In this document: positions 34,374 to 44,333 of the stretch, piece after piece
Layout: every line of letters starts with the position of its first letter
Position numbering within the stretch: the stretch's first letter is position 1
Assembly (NCBI RefSeq): GCF_051857545.1
Contig: NZ_JBPZHB010000010.1
Span: 186,001-250,000 of the forward strand
Length of the DNA: 64,000 nt
DNA from: Larkinella sp051857545
GTDB lineage: Bacteria; Bacteroidota; Bacteroidia; Cytophagales; Spirosomataceae
Reading direction: 5' to 3'
Notes under the pieces: generated by a model
Told to the model about the DNA's origin: nothing
The model's input: the letters and a program-made list of their open reading frames with translations, nothing else
Database searches by the model: none
Translations under genes and position numbers: made by a program

Positions 34374-35648
34374 TTATTTCCCGATCATTTCGGTCGGGGC
34401 ACTTTTCTCAACGGCTTTCATGACCCGGAAGAAATTGCCGCTCCAGATTTTCTCGATGTCTTTTTTGGAATACCCGCGACGCACAAACTCGACCGTGAAG
34501 TTTTCGTACTGGCTGACATCGAAACAGTCGGCCAGGGCGCCACCGCCGTCGAAGTCAGCTCCCATGCCCACGTGGTCGATGCCGATCAGCTTCACAATGT
34601 GGTCGATGTGATCGACGGCATCTTTCACCGTGGCGAGTTGCACCGGGTATTTTTGGTTGAGTTCCATGAAATCAGCGCGAATTTTCTTCTGATCCTCCTC
34701 CGATAGCTTGCTCATGGCACCCATCATCGACCGGCGGTCTTTGACGCCCCATTTTTCCAGCATGGCTTTCTGGGCTGCTTCCCGCTCGGGACTGGGCGGA
34801 ATGGTTTTTACGTAATCGCTCAAGAGGTTCAACTGCACCACGCCCCCGTTTTTCGCCAGGGCTTTCAGCATGTCGTCGGTCAGGTTGCGGGGATGATCGC
34901 AAACGGCTTTGGCACCCGAGTGGGAGGCAATGATGGGGACTTTCGACAGCCGGACGACATCGTAAAACGTGGAGTCGGAAACGTGCGAAACGTCGATCAT
35001 CATGCCGAGTCGGTTCATCTCCGCAACAACCTGCTCACCCAACGGGCTAAGGCCCTGGTATTCGGCTCCTTTCGGATCGGTTGAGGAGTCGCAGATGTCA
35101 TTGTTGCTCGAATGGCAAAGCGTCATGTAGCGAGCGCCGAGGTCATAAAACTTCTTCAGCATCGACACATCATGCCCCATCGGATAGCCGTTTTCCACGC
35201 CGATAAAAATGACGCGCTTCCCGGTTTTTCCGATTCGGAGGGCATCCTGGGGTGTCGTCGCCAGTTCCGCTTCCGAAGCCGTGCTTTTGAGCGTCGCATG
35301 AACCGCATCGAAGATGCCGAGGGCTTTCTGTTTGGCCGCTTCGTGGCCTTCCGGCGTGCGCGGTCCCTGTCCGAGATAAACCGCCCAGAAAATAGCATCC
35401 AAACCGCCTTTTTTCATGCGCGGATAATCCACTTTGCTGTTGGTTGTGCGGGCGTCGTTTTCCTTCGTGACATCGAATCCCCCGCGTGACAGCAGCATGG
35501 GCGTGTCGGCGTGTGTGTCCACGGTAAACGCTTTTTCGTGGATTTTCTTCGCTTTTTTCAGCAGGGCTTTGTCATCGTCGGTGGCCGATGCGGGCAGCAC
35601 GCCGGTTGCCAGACAGGCGAGGAGGGTTGGGAAGAGCCAGTTTTTCAT
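34374..35648 (-). CDS. Membrane (renal-type) dipeptidase, peptidase family M19
   Basis: The 424-residue product has a signal peptide (MKNWLFPTLLACLATGVLPASA). Zinc ligands of M19 are visible: HxD in FTVDTHADTP (His46, Asp48), Glu152 in VIFIGVENGYPMG, and His residues in MTLCHSSNNDICDS, IDVSHVSDSTF and IIASHSGAKAV. IDHVGMGADFDGG supplies the C-terminal Asp. The enzyme cleaves dipeptides, including L-D or D-containing ones, in the periplasm. Its start overlaps the stop of the upstream susD by ATGA (35645-35648), so the dipeptidase is made together with the SusCD pair. This points to peptides as the cargo. Confidence 0.95.
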   Translation of the reverse strand: MKNWLFPTLLACLATGVLPASATDDDKALLKKAKKIHEKAFTVDTHADTPMLLSRGGFDVTKENDARTTNSKVDYPRMKKGGLDAIFWAVYLGQGPRTPEGHEAAKQKALGIFDAVHATLKSTASEAELATTPQDALRIGKTGKRVIFIGVENGYPMGHDVSMLKKFYDLGARYMTLCHSSNNDICDSSTDPKGAEYQGLSPLGEQVVAEMNRLGMMIDVSHVSDSTFYDVVRLSKVPIIASHSGAKAVCDHPRNLTDDMLKALAKNGGVVQLNLLSDYVKTIPPSPEREAAQKAMLEKWGVKDRRSMMGAMSKLSEEDQKKIRADFMELNQKYPVQLATVKDAVDHIDHIVKLIGIDHVGMGADFDGGGALADCFDVSQYENFTVEFVRRGYSKKDIEKIWSGNFFRVMKAVEKSAPTEMIGK

Positions 35649-37105
35649 TTCGCAAACCAGAGTTTAAGTTTCTTGTCGTTTTGTCCTCCCTGACTTTTCA
35701 GCGCGGCATTGAAATTGGTGAAGTTCAGCGATTCCTCCGAGCCGGGATAGGGTAAGCGGGTGGGAACCACCCCGTTGTTGGTGTTCAATGCGGGTGCCGT
35801 CAGCGTCGGGATGCCCGTCCGGCGGTATTCCGACCAGGCTTCCAGGCCCTGACCGTAGAGCGCGATCCACTTCTGTTCCATCAACTGGGTGTAGCCCACA
35901 GCGCCGTCTTTCAGGGCATTGGCCGTCAGGTAAGCCGGTGAAACTGTGAGTTTATACTGATCGTGCGATGCCGTGATGGCGCTGTTGTAGAGCGTGGCCG
36001 CCGTACCGGCTGCGGTGATGCCTTTGTAGGCAAATTCCGCTTTGATAAACAGCAGTTCGGCGTAGCTCAGGATGACACCCGGTGCCGTTGCGCTGGTGAA
36101 ATACGTCCCGACTTTCGAGGTTTTCGACAAACCCAGGGCATTGGCATCCGAAGCCGATAAGCCGTTCGGAACTCCTTTGTATTCGCCCCCGTCGGCGGGT
36201 CGGTCGGCATACACCGCCAACCGTGCATCGCTCAATGCCAGCATTTTGTTGACGATGGTTGCGCTGATGCGGTGGTCATCGCGGGTTTTGCGGTTTTCGT
36301 TGATTGGATTGTTGTTGGGAACAGCCGCCAGGTAGTTCAACTGAATATTATCGGCGTTGGAAGCCAAGACCGGGTATTTGGCGGGATCGCTCAGAATCCG
36401 GGTGATTTCGGCTTTCACGTCGATGGGCGCGTCGGTTTTGCTCAACATCCGGTTGAGCAGGCGCAGGCTGAGCGAGTTGGCAAACTTCTTCCACTTGGTC
36501 AGGTCACCGGCGAGCAGAATGTCACCCGCAATGGCCTTGCTTTTGTCGGTCACGTCGATCAGGTCACTGGCTGCTTTCAGTTCGGCCACCAAACCGGCGT
36601 AGACGTCTTTCTGGGCGTCGTATTTCGGTTGAAGCGAGCCTTCCAATCCCATGATCGCTTCTTTGTAGGGAATGTCGCCGTAAATATCCGTCAGCAACGA
36701 GAACACCCAGGAGCGCAGAATAACGGCCACGGCCTGGTAATTCGTGTTGCCGGTTTCGGCCCCTATCTTATAAATACGCTGGTAATCAGCCAGGGATTCG
36801 ATGTAAAAATCCCGCCAGCTATTGCTAATGATGTCGTTCGAAATCGTGTATTGATCGACGTCGGTATACTGAATCCGGGCCCAGTGCTGCGAAATGCCGG
36901 AGCCAATGTCCTGCCCCAGCGAACCACCCCAATATACATCGACCGCGCTCTGAATACCATGGGGCATAAAGAGGTCGGCGGAGGCTACCGTCGGGTTGTT
37001 GGGATTGGTGTTGAGTTCATCAAAATTCTCCGTGCAGGACGACATGCTCAAAAAGAGCGCGGCCACAGCGGCTTTATAGCGGAATGAAAAAGTGTTGCGT
37101 TTCAT
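35645..37105 (-). CDS. SusD/RagB-like outer-membrane lipoprotein (second pair)
   Basis: The 486-residue product has a lipobox (AALFLSMSSC, Cys24) followed by TENFDELNTNPNNPTVASADLFMP, typical of the SusD-like_2 subgroup. TPR-like helices (SWRDFYIESLADYQRIYKIG, YQAVAVILRSWVFSLLTDIYGDIPYKEA) and the C-terminal QKWIALYGQGLEAWSEYRRTGIPTL fit the fold. It lies 104 bp after its susC and overlaps the dipeptidase start. The partner gene suggests peptide rather than glycan binding, like RagB, but this is inference. Confidence 0.95.
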   Translation of the reverse strand: MKRNTFSFRYKAAVAALFLSMSSCTENFDELNTNPNNPTVASADLFMPHGIQSAVDVYWGGSLGQDIGSGISQHWARIQYTDVDQYTISNDIISNSWRDFYIESLADYQRIYKIGAETGNTNYQAVAVILRSWVFSLLTDIYGDIPYKEAIMGLEGSLQPKYDAQKDVYAGLVAELKAASDLIDVTDKSKAIAGDILLAGDLTKWKKFANSLSLRLLNRMLSKTDAPIDVKAEITRILSDPAKYPVLASNADNIQLNYLAAVPNNNPINENRKTRDDHRISATIVNKMLALSDARLAVYADRPADGGEYKGVPNGLSASDANALGLSKTSKVGTYFTSATAPGVILSYAELLFIKAEFAYKGITAAGTAATLYNSAITASHDQYKLTVSPAYLTANALKDGAVGYTQLMEQKWIALYGQGLEAWSEYRRTGIPTLTAPALNTNNGVVPTRLPYPGSEESLNFTNFNAALKSQGGQNDKKLKLWFAK

Positions 37106-37209
37106 GATATGTTGGTTTGGGGTTTTCAGTTTTCAGTTTTCGGTAGGCTGCCGCACGAATAAGGACGCGTCAGCCAACCGTATCCCGTATACTGAAACCC
37201 GTAAACTGA

Positions 37210-40200
37210 TTACAGGTTGAAGCCGATGTTGAAGCCAACGGAGCGGGTGGTGGGAATCTGACCGTTTTCGATGCCCTGCAGGTTTCCGTCGTTGTAAAAG
37301 CTGGTTTCCGGATCGATGTGCGGTACTTTGCTGTGCAGCAACGCCAGGTTCCGGCCCACGATCGAGAACGAGATGTCCCGGAAAGGCAGCCGCTTGAACA
37401 CCTGACCGGCGAGGACGTAGCTCAACCGGACTTCCCGCAGTTTGACGAAACTGCCGTCGAAAATGGTGCCTTCGTTGTTGGTCAGCGAGTAGTATTTGTG
37501 GTGCCACTCTTCCGACGAAACCCGCACATCGTTCGGCACGTAGTTGGGTTCGGCCGCAGTTCCGATGTTTTTAACGCCCTCGCCGATGATGCCGTCTTCC
37601 CGACCGAAAGTCGTTTCTTTCAGCACCCCGGTGTAGCGACCAATGTTGATCGATTGCGAGAAGATGTCGCCACCCTGCTTGATGTCGATCAGTGTGCTCA
37701 GCGAAAGCGCTTTATAGGTAAAGGTGTTCTGGATGCCGCCAATCCATTTCGGGGTAAAGTTGCCCAGAATCCGGCGAACCGGGTCGATTTGGGGCACTCC
37801 GCCACTGTAAACGATGTTGCCGTTCGGGTCGCGCAGGAAGCCTTGTCCGAAAAATGTGCCGTACGGCTGACCGATGCGTGCTTCAACGCCCATGCCGCGG
37901 ATGTTGGTCGTCGGGTTCAGCGTATACGTCGTCAGCCCTTCCGCCAGTTCCAGTACCTTGTTGCGGTTGCGGGCCCAGTTCAGGACAACATCCCACTGAA
38001 AAGCACCGGTTTTGACCGGCGTGGCCGACAGTTGCAGTTCGATCCCTTTGTTTTCCAACCGTCCTGCGTTCAGCAGCTTGGAGGAGAAACCGGTTGCGTT
38101 GGAGATGTTGACGTTCAAAATCTGGTTGAACGACTGTTTGTTGTAATACGTCACATCGACGCCCACGCGGTTGTTCCAGAGTTTCACTTCCGCCCCAATT
38201 TCGTACGAATTCGTGATTTCCGGTTTCAGATTGGCGTTCAGCATGGCGTTGCTTTCGGCCAGTGAAGGCGTGCTGCCCCAGGCGTTGGCGTAGGCGTAGG
38301 TTTGCAGCAGGTTAAACGGCTCGGTATCGTTCCCGACGCGGGCAATACCGCCCCGGATTTTGGCAAACGACAGCACCGGCGAGTTCACATTGAACATATC
38401 GGTCAAAACCGCACTGACGGCGGCCGAGGGGTAGAAATACGAGCGGTTATTCGATGGCAACGTGCTCGACCAGTCGTTTCGGGCGGTCAAATCCACGAAC
38501 AGGTAATTCCGGAAACCAACGTTGGCCGACGCGTAGGCACTGTTGATGACGCGTTGGTTGTAGGAATTTTCCGTTACCGGCCGCTGGCGGGAGTTCCCCA
38601 TGTTCCAGACACGCGGGATAGCTAACTCCGTAGCACCCATGTAGTTGCGCTGGTAGAAATTTTTGCGGTGGTTTCCGCCGATGTTGGCCGTTACATCGAA
38701 TTCGCCGAATTTATGCGTGGCGTTCAGCAGGAAGTCGGAGTTCGATTCCTGCACGTAAATCTGCTCTTCATTGTAGCTGTCGAACAGGTTGGAGGTCCGG
38801 GCAGCATTCTTCGTTTTCCGGCGGTCCTCGTAGAAATCCGTTCCCGTGCGGGCCGTCAGGGTCAGCCAGGGCGTGAATTTGTAGGTAGCGGCCAGGTTGC
38901 CAAACAGGCGGTCGCGCTCGTTTTCGCGGGCGCTGACGTTGAGCTGGTAATAGGGGTTGGTCCAGTAATTGTAGTTCCAGTTGTTCTGGTAAATACTGCC
39001 CGGAGCCTGATACTGTTTCAGTTTTTCCATATCGACCTGCCGCCCGAACCAGATGAAATACAGGCCCCAGTTGGTGCGGTTGTCGCTGCCGTCTTTCACG
39101 TAGTTTCCGGTGGCGCGAATGCTCAGTTTTTTGGTTAGATTCCAGCCCGCATTCAGCGAAACCGTCCGCCGTTTGTAGTCGGTATTGGGCAGAATGCCGG
39201 TTTGATTCAGGTCGGTGAACGAGAGCCGGAAATCGCCTTTTTCACTGGCGCCCGTCACGGAAACGTTGTTGGTCAGCGTCCGGCCGGTTTCAAAAAACTG
39301 GTTGACATTGTCCGGGTGTGCTACCCAGGGCGTGGGCGTCCGTTTGCCATCGGCACCGATGGGCGAGTCGAACTGCGGCAACAACCGGCCGTCCAGTTTG
39401 GGTCCCCAGCTTTCATCGACGCCGTCGTTGACGCCACCACCCCGCCCATCGACGTACGAGAACAGGCCTTTACCACCCTGTCCGTATTCATTTTGCCATT
39501 CCGGCAGTCGGAACGGGCTGTCGAAAGCCGTATTGGAGTTGACCGAAACGCCGATGCCCCGGCCTCCTTTACCGCTTTTCAGCGTGATCAGCACCACGCC
39601 GTTGGCTCCGCGAGAACCGTACAAGGCGGCCGCGCTGGGACCTTTCAGGACGCTAACCGACTCAATATCATCCGGGTTGAGCGAACCGGCACCGTTGCCG
39701 TAGTCCACCGCCGTCGAAGAACCGTAGTTGCCGTTGTCGATGGGAACACCGTCGACCACGAACAAAGGCTGGTTGTTGCTGCCGATGGAACTGGCTCCCC
39801 GGATCACCATCCGCGAGGAGGCACCGGGTGCGCCGTTGGAGTTGGTCACCTGCACCCCGGCTACTTTGCCGGACAGGGCGTTGACGAGGTTCGTCTCCCG
39901 CGCCTGGGTGAGTTGTTTGCCGCTTACCTCCTGAACTGAATAGCCCAGAGCTTTCTTTTCGCGGGTGATACCAAGGGCCGTTACGACAATTTCGCCGAGC
40001 AGTGCCGCGTCTTCTTCCAGTGCCACATCAATGGAGGTTTTGCTGCCGATGGCCACTTCGATGGGTTTAAAACCGATAAAAGAGACAATGACCGTTGCAT
40101 TGGCGGGGGCGTTCAGCGTAAACTCACCATTCGCATTCGTGGTACTTCCGCGGTCGGTGCCTTTGATCAATACGTTGGCGCCCGGAAGGCCCCCGCCATC

Positions 40201-40305
40201 CTTTTTGGAGGTCACCCGTCCTTTCAGGGTAAGGTCCTGTGCATAGCTGGCCAAACTGAGCAGCATAGCAAACAGCACATAACATGAGGTAGATACTCTT
40301 TTCAT
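37210..40305 (-). CDS. SusC/RagA TonB-dependent transporter (second pair, no STN)
   Basis: The 1031-residue protein has a signal peptide (about 1-22) and a carboxypeptidase-regulatory-like domain (about 25-100, LKGRVTSKKDGGGLPGANVLIKGT). The plug has GITREKKALGYSVQEVSG and GPSAAALYGSRGANGVVLITLKSGKG. The barrel ends in TRSVGFNIGFNL. It lacks the STN domain of the other SusC, so a FecR/ECF switch is not expected and none is adjacent. Its long AT-rich upstream region probably holds the promoter. Confidence 0.97.
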   Translation of the reverse strand: MKRVSTSCYVLFAMLLSLASYAQDLTLKGRVTSKKDGGGLPGANVLIKGTDRGSTTNANGEFTLNAPANATVIVSFIGFKPIEVAIGSKTSIDVALEEDAALLGEIVVTALGITREKKALGYSVQEVSGKQLTQARETNLVNALSGKVAGVQVTNSNGAPGASSRMVIRGASSIGSNNQPLFVVDGVPIDNGNYGSSTAVDYGNGAGSLNPDDIESVSVLKGPSAAALYGSRGANGVVLITLKSGKGGRGIGVSVNSNTAFDSPFRLPEWQNEYGQGGKGLFSYVDGRGGGVNDGVDESWGPKLDGRLLPQFDSPIGADGKRTPTPWVAHPDNVNQFFETGRTLTNNVSVTGASEKGDFRLSFTDLNQTGILPNTDYKRRTVSLNAGWNLTKKLSIRATGNYVKDGSDNRTNWGLYFIWFGRQVDMEKLKQYQAPGSIYQNNWNYNYWTNPYYQLNVSARENERDRLFGNLAATYKFTPWLTLTARTGTDFYEDRRKTKNAARTSNLFDSYNEEQIYVQESNSDFLLNATHKFGEFDVTANIGGNHRKNFYQRNYMGATELAIPRVWNMGNSRQRPVTENSYNQRVINSAYASANVGFRNYLFVDLTARNDWSSTLPSNNRSYFYPSAAVSAVLTDMFNVNSPVLSFAKIRGGIARVGNDTEPFNLLQTYAYANAWGSTPSLAESNAMLNANLKPEITNSYEIGAEVKLWNNRVGVDVTYYNKQSFNQILNVNISNATGFSSKLLNAGRLENKGIELQLSATPVKTGAFQWDVVLNWARNRNKVLELAEGLTTYTLNPTTNIRGMGVEARIGQPYGTFFGQGFLRDPNGNIVYSGGVPQIDPVRRILGNFTPKWIGGIQNTFTYKALSLSTLIDIKQGGDIFSQSINIGRYTGVLKETTFGREDGIIGEGVKNIGTAAEPNYVPNDVRVSSEEWHHKYYSLTNNEGTIFDGSFVKLREVRLSYVLAGQVFKRLPFRDISFSIVGRNLALLHSKVPHIDPETSFYNDGNLQGIENGQIPTTRSVGFNIGFNL

Positions 40306-40758
40306 AGAGAATGGGAAATTAATGAAGTGAAATAGAACTATTTTTATTTTAAGGCTTAAAAATTAGAAAATCGGTAAGTATTGAAATCGAGGGATGAGCA
40401 AGGAAAAAAAACTAGTTTTAGGAAAAACATAGTTAAATAATAATGGTAAAATTTAGATTAATAAGAATTATTTTAAAAATCTAATGTAACTGAATGATTG
40501 AGTAATTGCCAAATAATATTCTAAAGTTTAATAAATAATTAAAATTATTATTGTAAAAATTGAATTTATTGGTATTATAAAGTTGTGTATTTGATTTTTG
40601 TCCATATAAATATTTTTAGCTTAAAATATATTTTTTATATTCTTTATTTTATATAAATTTTCAAAGTATACCGGGTGTATTGTCTCGTAGAGAATGACAA
40701 AGGGGTTGAGCAGTAAATACGACGGCAATCCGGCTTTATAGAGTTCAGCCCCAGACCG
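40306..40758. other. Strongly AT-rich divergent intergenic region (453 bp)
   Basis: No gene is visible. The region separates the second susC and the ydjC-like gene, and the stretch 40430-40670 is extremely AT-rich compared with the flanks (for example TAAATATTTTTAGC and TTATATAAATTTTC). It probably holds promoters for both directions and perhaps UP-like or nucleoid-protein sites. I could not pick out a confident -33/-7 pair. Confidence 0.5.
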
Positions 40759-41622
40759 ATGAAAATAAACCGCCTGTTCCTGCCCGGATTTTTACTACTC
40801 AGTATTCAGCTGGTGTTTGCCCAACCCCAACCGCCCCGGCTGATTGTTCGGGGAGACGACATGGGGTATTCGCATTCGGGCAACGAAGCGTTGGTGAAAT
40901 GCTATAAAGAAGGCATCGAGTCGTCCATCGAAGTGATTGTACCCTCGCCCTGGTTTCCCGAAGCCGTCGAGATGCTGAAAGAAATACCGGACATCGACGT
41001 GGGCATTCACCTGGCCCTGACCAGCGAGTGGGACAATGTAAAGTGGCGACCGGTTTCGGCCTGCCCCAGTCTGCGCGATGCCGACGGGTATTTCTATCCG
41101 ATGATTTATCCGAACAAAAACTACCCCAAACGCGCACTGGTCGAGAACGACTGGAAACTGGAGGACGTTGAAAAAGAGTTTCGGGCGCAGATTGAAATGG
41201 GCCTGAAAAAGATTCCCCGCATCAGCCACGTTTCGGGTCACATGGGTTGCACCGGCATGGGCGACGACGTGAAAGCCCTGATTCTGAAGCTGGCGAAAGA
41301 ATACAACCTCCTGATCCTGGATCGGAACATGCAGGATTGGGGCGTGACAGGCGTCGGTTACCTGGGCGCCCACGCGACCTCGGAAGAGAAAATTGAGAGC
41401 TTTTCCAAAATGCTCGAAAGCCTGGAACCCGGCAAAACCTACCTGTTTGTCGACCATCCCGGTCTCGACACGCCGGAACTCCGGGCCATTCACCACATTG
41501 GATACGAGCAGGTGGCCGTCGACCGTCAGGGTGTCACCGACGCCTGGACCAGCCCTAAAGTCAAAGCGCTCATCAAGGCCAAAGGCATTCAGTTGATTGG
41601 ATACCGGGATTTGCGGAAATAG
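40759..41622 (+). CDS. YdjC/ChbG-like polysaccharide deacetylase family protein, exported
   Basis: The 287-residue product has a signal peptide (MKINRLFLPGFLLLSIQLVFAQ). LIVRGDDMGYSHSGNEAL supplies the metal-binding Asp pair (Asp33, Asp34). VGIHLALTSEWDNVKW holds His84, and ISHVSGHMGCTG holds His157 and His161. ChbG/YdjC proteins remove an acetyl group from chito-oligosaccharides or similar N-acetyl sugars; export is a feature of the Bacteroidota version. It is a single gene. Confidence 0.92.
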   Translation: MKINRLFLPGFLLLSIQLVFAQPQPPRLIVRGDDMGYSHSGNEALVKCYKEGIESSIEVIVPSPWFPEAVEMLKEIPDIDVGIHLALTSEWDNVKWRPVSACPSLRDADGYFYPMIYPNKNYPKRALVENDWKLEDVEKEFRAQIEMGLKKIPRISHVSGHMGCTGMGDDVKALILKLAKEYNLLILDRNMQDWGVTGVGYLGAHATSEEKIESFSKMLESLEPGKTYLFVDHPGLDTPELRAIHHIGYEQVAVDRQGVTDAWTSPKVKALIKAKGIQLIGYRDLRK

Positions 41623-41866
41623 ACCCAGGCTTCGGGGAAAATCAACCCTTTAACAAAATTTGGTAACACCTGCAACGAGCAGAAGCATTCCCGCGTATCT
41701 ACAGGTAAAGAACCGTATTGAACGACTGCCGGGCGGTCCACCTCCCTTCATGCCTTGATTTTGCGGTATTTATTTTAAGTTACGATATTTAAAAAAGAGT
41801 AACTTTAGTAGTCTGAATGGTTTTTTAAAAAATACGTTCGTATCGCCCATTTCTACTGTCTGACCC

Positions 41867-44230
41867 ATGCTTCCCGTTTTTAACCGAGCTTTGCTCTGGC
41901 TTCTGCTGCTGGGCTTTGCCTTTCCGGTTTTGGCTACCCACCAGGTCGGAGGGCAGATCGAAATGCGGGCCATTGGCGATGTGCCGGGACACTTTCAAAT
42001 CACGGTAATCAATTACCTCGAAGACAATAACCGGGCGGCCCAAACCACCGGGGGGCAGATCGGGATTTTCCGACTGCGCGACAACGCCCGGATGCTGGTA
42101 TTCACCGTATCGGAAACCGCTCAACGGGAACGCGTGGTCTTTACGAATGAGGCCTGTGCTACTTCCCAAAACCAGCGGGTAATTGCCGCCACGTTCGGGG
42201 CTGACATTCAGCTCGATCCAGCCCTTTACAGTGACGCCGGCGGCTATTACATGTCGTTCCAGACCCAAAACCGCAACGCCGGGATCAACAACATCAACAA
42301 CCCCGTGCAAACGGGTTTTACCTTTTACCTCGAATTTCCGGCCGTGCAAAAAAGCGGTCAGTATTTCAACAACTCGTCCCCCCGCTTCAATCCCATCAAC
42401 GGAGAGTACCTCTGTATCAACGAGTCTTTTTCGTTTGCCTTTGGCGGCACCGACCCCGACGGCGATGAACTGCGGTATTCGATGGTGACGCCCCTCAACA
42501 GAATTGGAACGGGCCGCAACCAGGAAGCCACCGCCGGGCCGTATCCGGATGTCCAATGGCTGAGCGGTTTTAGCGCCAACAGTGCCATTCCCGGCAGTCC
42601 GACGCTGGCGGTCGATCCCCGGAGCGGGCAATTGTCGGTGACGCCCAATCAACTGGGTTTGTTCGTTTTTGCGGTTAAAGTAGAAGAATACCGCAACGGC
42701 GTAAAAATAGGGGAGGTTCGGCGCGACTTCCAGTTTCTGGTGATCGACTGTCCCCCGGTTACAGCCCCTAACCCAACGGTATGGGCCACCGGTTTGCCGG
42801 CCAACACCGAATTTACGATCTGCAAAGGAAAAACGCTGGAACTCCAGACGACCGTCAACCCGGACTGGAATTACCAGTGGCGACGCGACGGACTGAATCT
42901 GCCCGATGCCACCGGCACTAAACTTCAGGTTAGCGAACCGGGTGCCTATTCGGTTTTTGTTTCCATGAAAACCCAGTGCGGCAAGGCCAGCGGTTCCCAG
43001 AATGTAACACTCAAGGTGGTGGATCTCACCTCGGATCTCAATGTAACCGGGCAGTTGTGCGCCACGGACGGTTCCGTCGTCCTGCGGGTTTTGGGAGGGG
43101 ACGACATGGCTTACCAATGGTTTCGGGACGGGAAATTGCTAACAACGCCTTCCGCCGATAATGCCCTGACTGTCAATCAGCCGGGAGAATACCGGGCTGT
43201 GTTAACCCAGACGCAGTACGGCTGTATCTACAATACCGGTGCCCTTTCGATTACCCGCGCACCCGCCGTGCAGGCGGTTATCCGTTCATCGCAAAACCGG
43301 ATTTGCCCAGGTGCTACGTTACCGCTGGAAGGCGTCGGTGGAGTCAGCTTTGCCTGGCAACGGGATGGTCAGCCGGTGGCAACGGTCACCGATCCGGTTT
43401 TACCGGTGCAAACTGCCGGAACGTATGTCGTAGAAGTAACAGCGGATAATGGTTGCAAAGCGACATCAGATCCCTTCGCAGTTGCGCAGATTCCCGCTAT
43501 CACCGTTACGATGGACGCCGTTCCGCCGGTTTGCGGTACCGAAGGCCCGGTTTATTCTCTGACGGGAACACCGGCAGGAGGGACTTTCGCCGGGCCGGGC
43601 GTGTCGGGAACGCAATACGATGCGAAAGCCGCCGGGATCGGCAACCACGTGCTGACATATTCGGTCAACTTTGCGCCGGAATGTCCGGCGGCCGTGGCGC
43701 AGCAAACTGCCGTGGTAGCTCCCATTCCGACGATTCTGTTACCGGAAGAAATGATCACATCGCTGGGTACTTCGCTGACCATCAGCCCGGTTCTGACCGG
43801 TGATCCGGTGAAATTTGAGTGGTCACCACCCACCTACCTGGTTGATCCGACTGAAGCCAATGCGCGGGTGGTCGCCATCGAAGACGATATTGTTTATACG
43901 TTAAAGGTTGAAAACGCGACAGGCTGTCAGGCCGAAGGAACGGCGGTGGTGACGGTCTATGAGCGAATCTGGGTGCCGGGCGCGTTCACACCCAACGCCG
44001 ACGGCCAGAATGATGTCTGGGAATTAAAAGGTGTGGAAGCGTTCCCGGCCGTAGAAGTAGCGGTTTTCAACCGCTGGGGTGAGGTGATTTACCAATCGGC
44101 CGACGGCTATGCGCATCCCTTCGACGGCAAGCTGAAAGGTGATCTGGTGCCACCAGGGGCTTACGTATATACAATCCGTTACAAGCCGGATGCGCCTTTG
44201 CTGCGGGGAACCGTGGTGATTTTGCGTTAA
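41867..44230 (+). CDS. Large T9SS-secreted protein with Ig-like repeats and type-B C-terminal sorting domain
   Basis: The 787-residue product starts with a signal peptide (about 1-25) and THQVGGQIEMRAIG, a beginning typical of Bacteroidota gliding-motility-associated proteins. The first ~310 residues are beta-rich with an FGGTDPDGDELRYSMV cadherin-like strand. Ig/PKD-like repeats follow, with ICKGKTLELQTTV..YQWRRDG and ICPGATLPLEGVGGVSFAWQRDG. The type-B CTD at about 700-787 has WVPGAFTPNADGQNDVWELKG, VAVFNRWGEVIYQSADG and PPGAYVYTIRYK. It is exported by T9SS and anchored or released at the surface; the ligand is unknown. Confidence 0.93.
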   Translation: MLPVFNRALLWLLLLGFAFPVLATHQVGGQIEMRAIGDVPGHFQITVINYLEDNNRAAQTTGGQIGIFRLRDNARMLVFTVSETAQRERVVFTNEACATSQNQRVIAATFGADIQLDPALYSDAGGYYMSFQTQNRNAGINNINNPVQTGFTFYLEFPAVQKSGQYFNNSSPRFNPINGEYLCINESFSFAFGGTDPDGDELRYSMVTPLNRIGTGRNQEATAGPYPDVQWLSGFSANSAIPGSPTLAVDPRSGQLSVTPNQLGLFVFAVKVEEYRNGVKIGEVRRDFQFLVIDCPPVTAPNPTVWATGLPANTEFTICKGKTLELQTTVNPDWNYQWRRDGLNLPDATGTKLQVSEPGAYSVFVSMKTQCGKASGSQNVTLKVVDLTSDLNVTGQLCATDGSVVLRVLGGDDMAYQWFRDGKLLTTPSADNALTVNQPGEYRAVLTQTQYGCIYNTGALSITRAPAVQAVIRSSQNRICPGATLPLEGVGGVSFAWQRDGQPVATVTDPVLPVQTAGTYVVEVTADNGCKATSDPFAVAQIPAITVTMDAVPPVCGTEGPVYSLTGTPAGGTFAGPGVSGTQYDAKAAGIGNHVLTYSVNFAPECPAAVAQQTAVVAPIPTILLPEEMITSLGTSLTISPVLTGDPVKFEWSPPTYLVDPTEANARVVAIEDDIVYTLKVENATGCQAEGTAVVTVYERIWVPGAFTPNADGQNDVWELKGVEAFPAVEVAVFNRWGEVIYQSADGYAHPFDGKLKGDLVPPGAYVYTIRYKPDAPLLRGTVVILR

Positions 44231-44278
44231 GAGTAAGTTTCCAAGTTAAGGCTAATAATGGAATGGTTTTTAAACCGA

Positions 44279-44310
44279 GACAGCCCCGGAATGAAAATTC
44301 CGGGGCTGTC
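44279..44310. terminator. 14-bp perfect hairpin with GAAA loop, bidirectional
   Basis: GACAGCCCCGGAAT (44279-44292) and ATTCCGGGGCTGTC (44297-44310) form a perfect stem around GAAA. It lies between the convergent stops of the T9SS protein and the small lipoprotein, where a shared terminator is expected. There is no strong U-tract. Confidence 0.75.
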
Positions 44311-44333
44311 TAATGGTAGTATTTTAAACTCTA

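Noticed and set aside
41825..43117. Long minus-strand open frame of about 430 codons
   Set aside because: It lies opposite the T9SS-secreted gene, whose Ig repeats and C-terminal sorting domain are clear. The antisense product has no recognisable domain and mirrors the codon pattern of the real gene.
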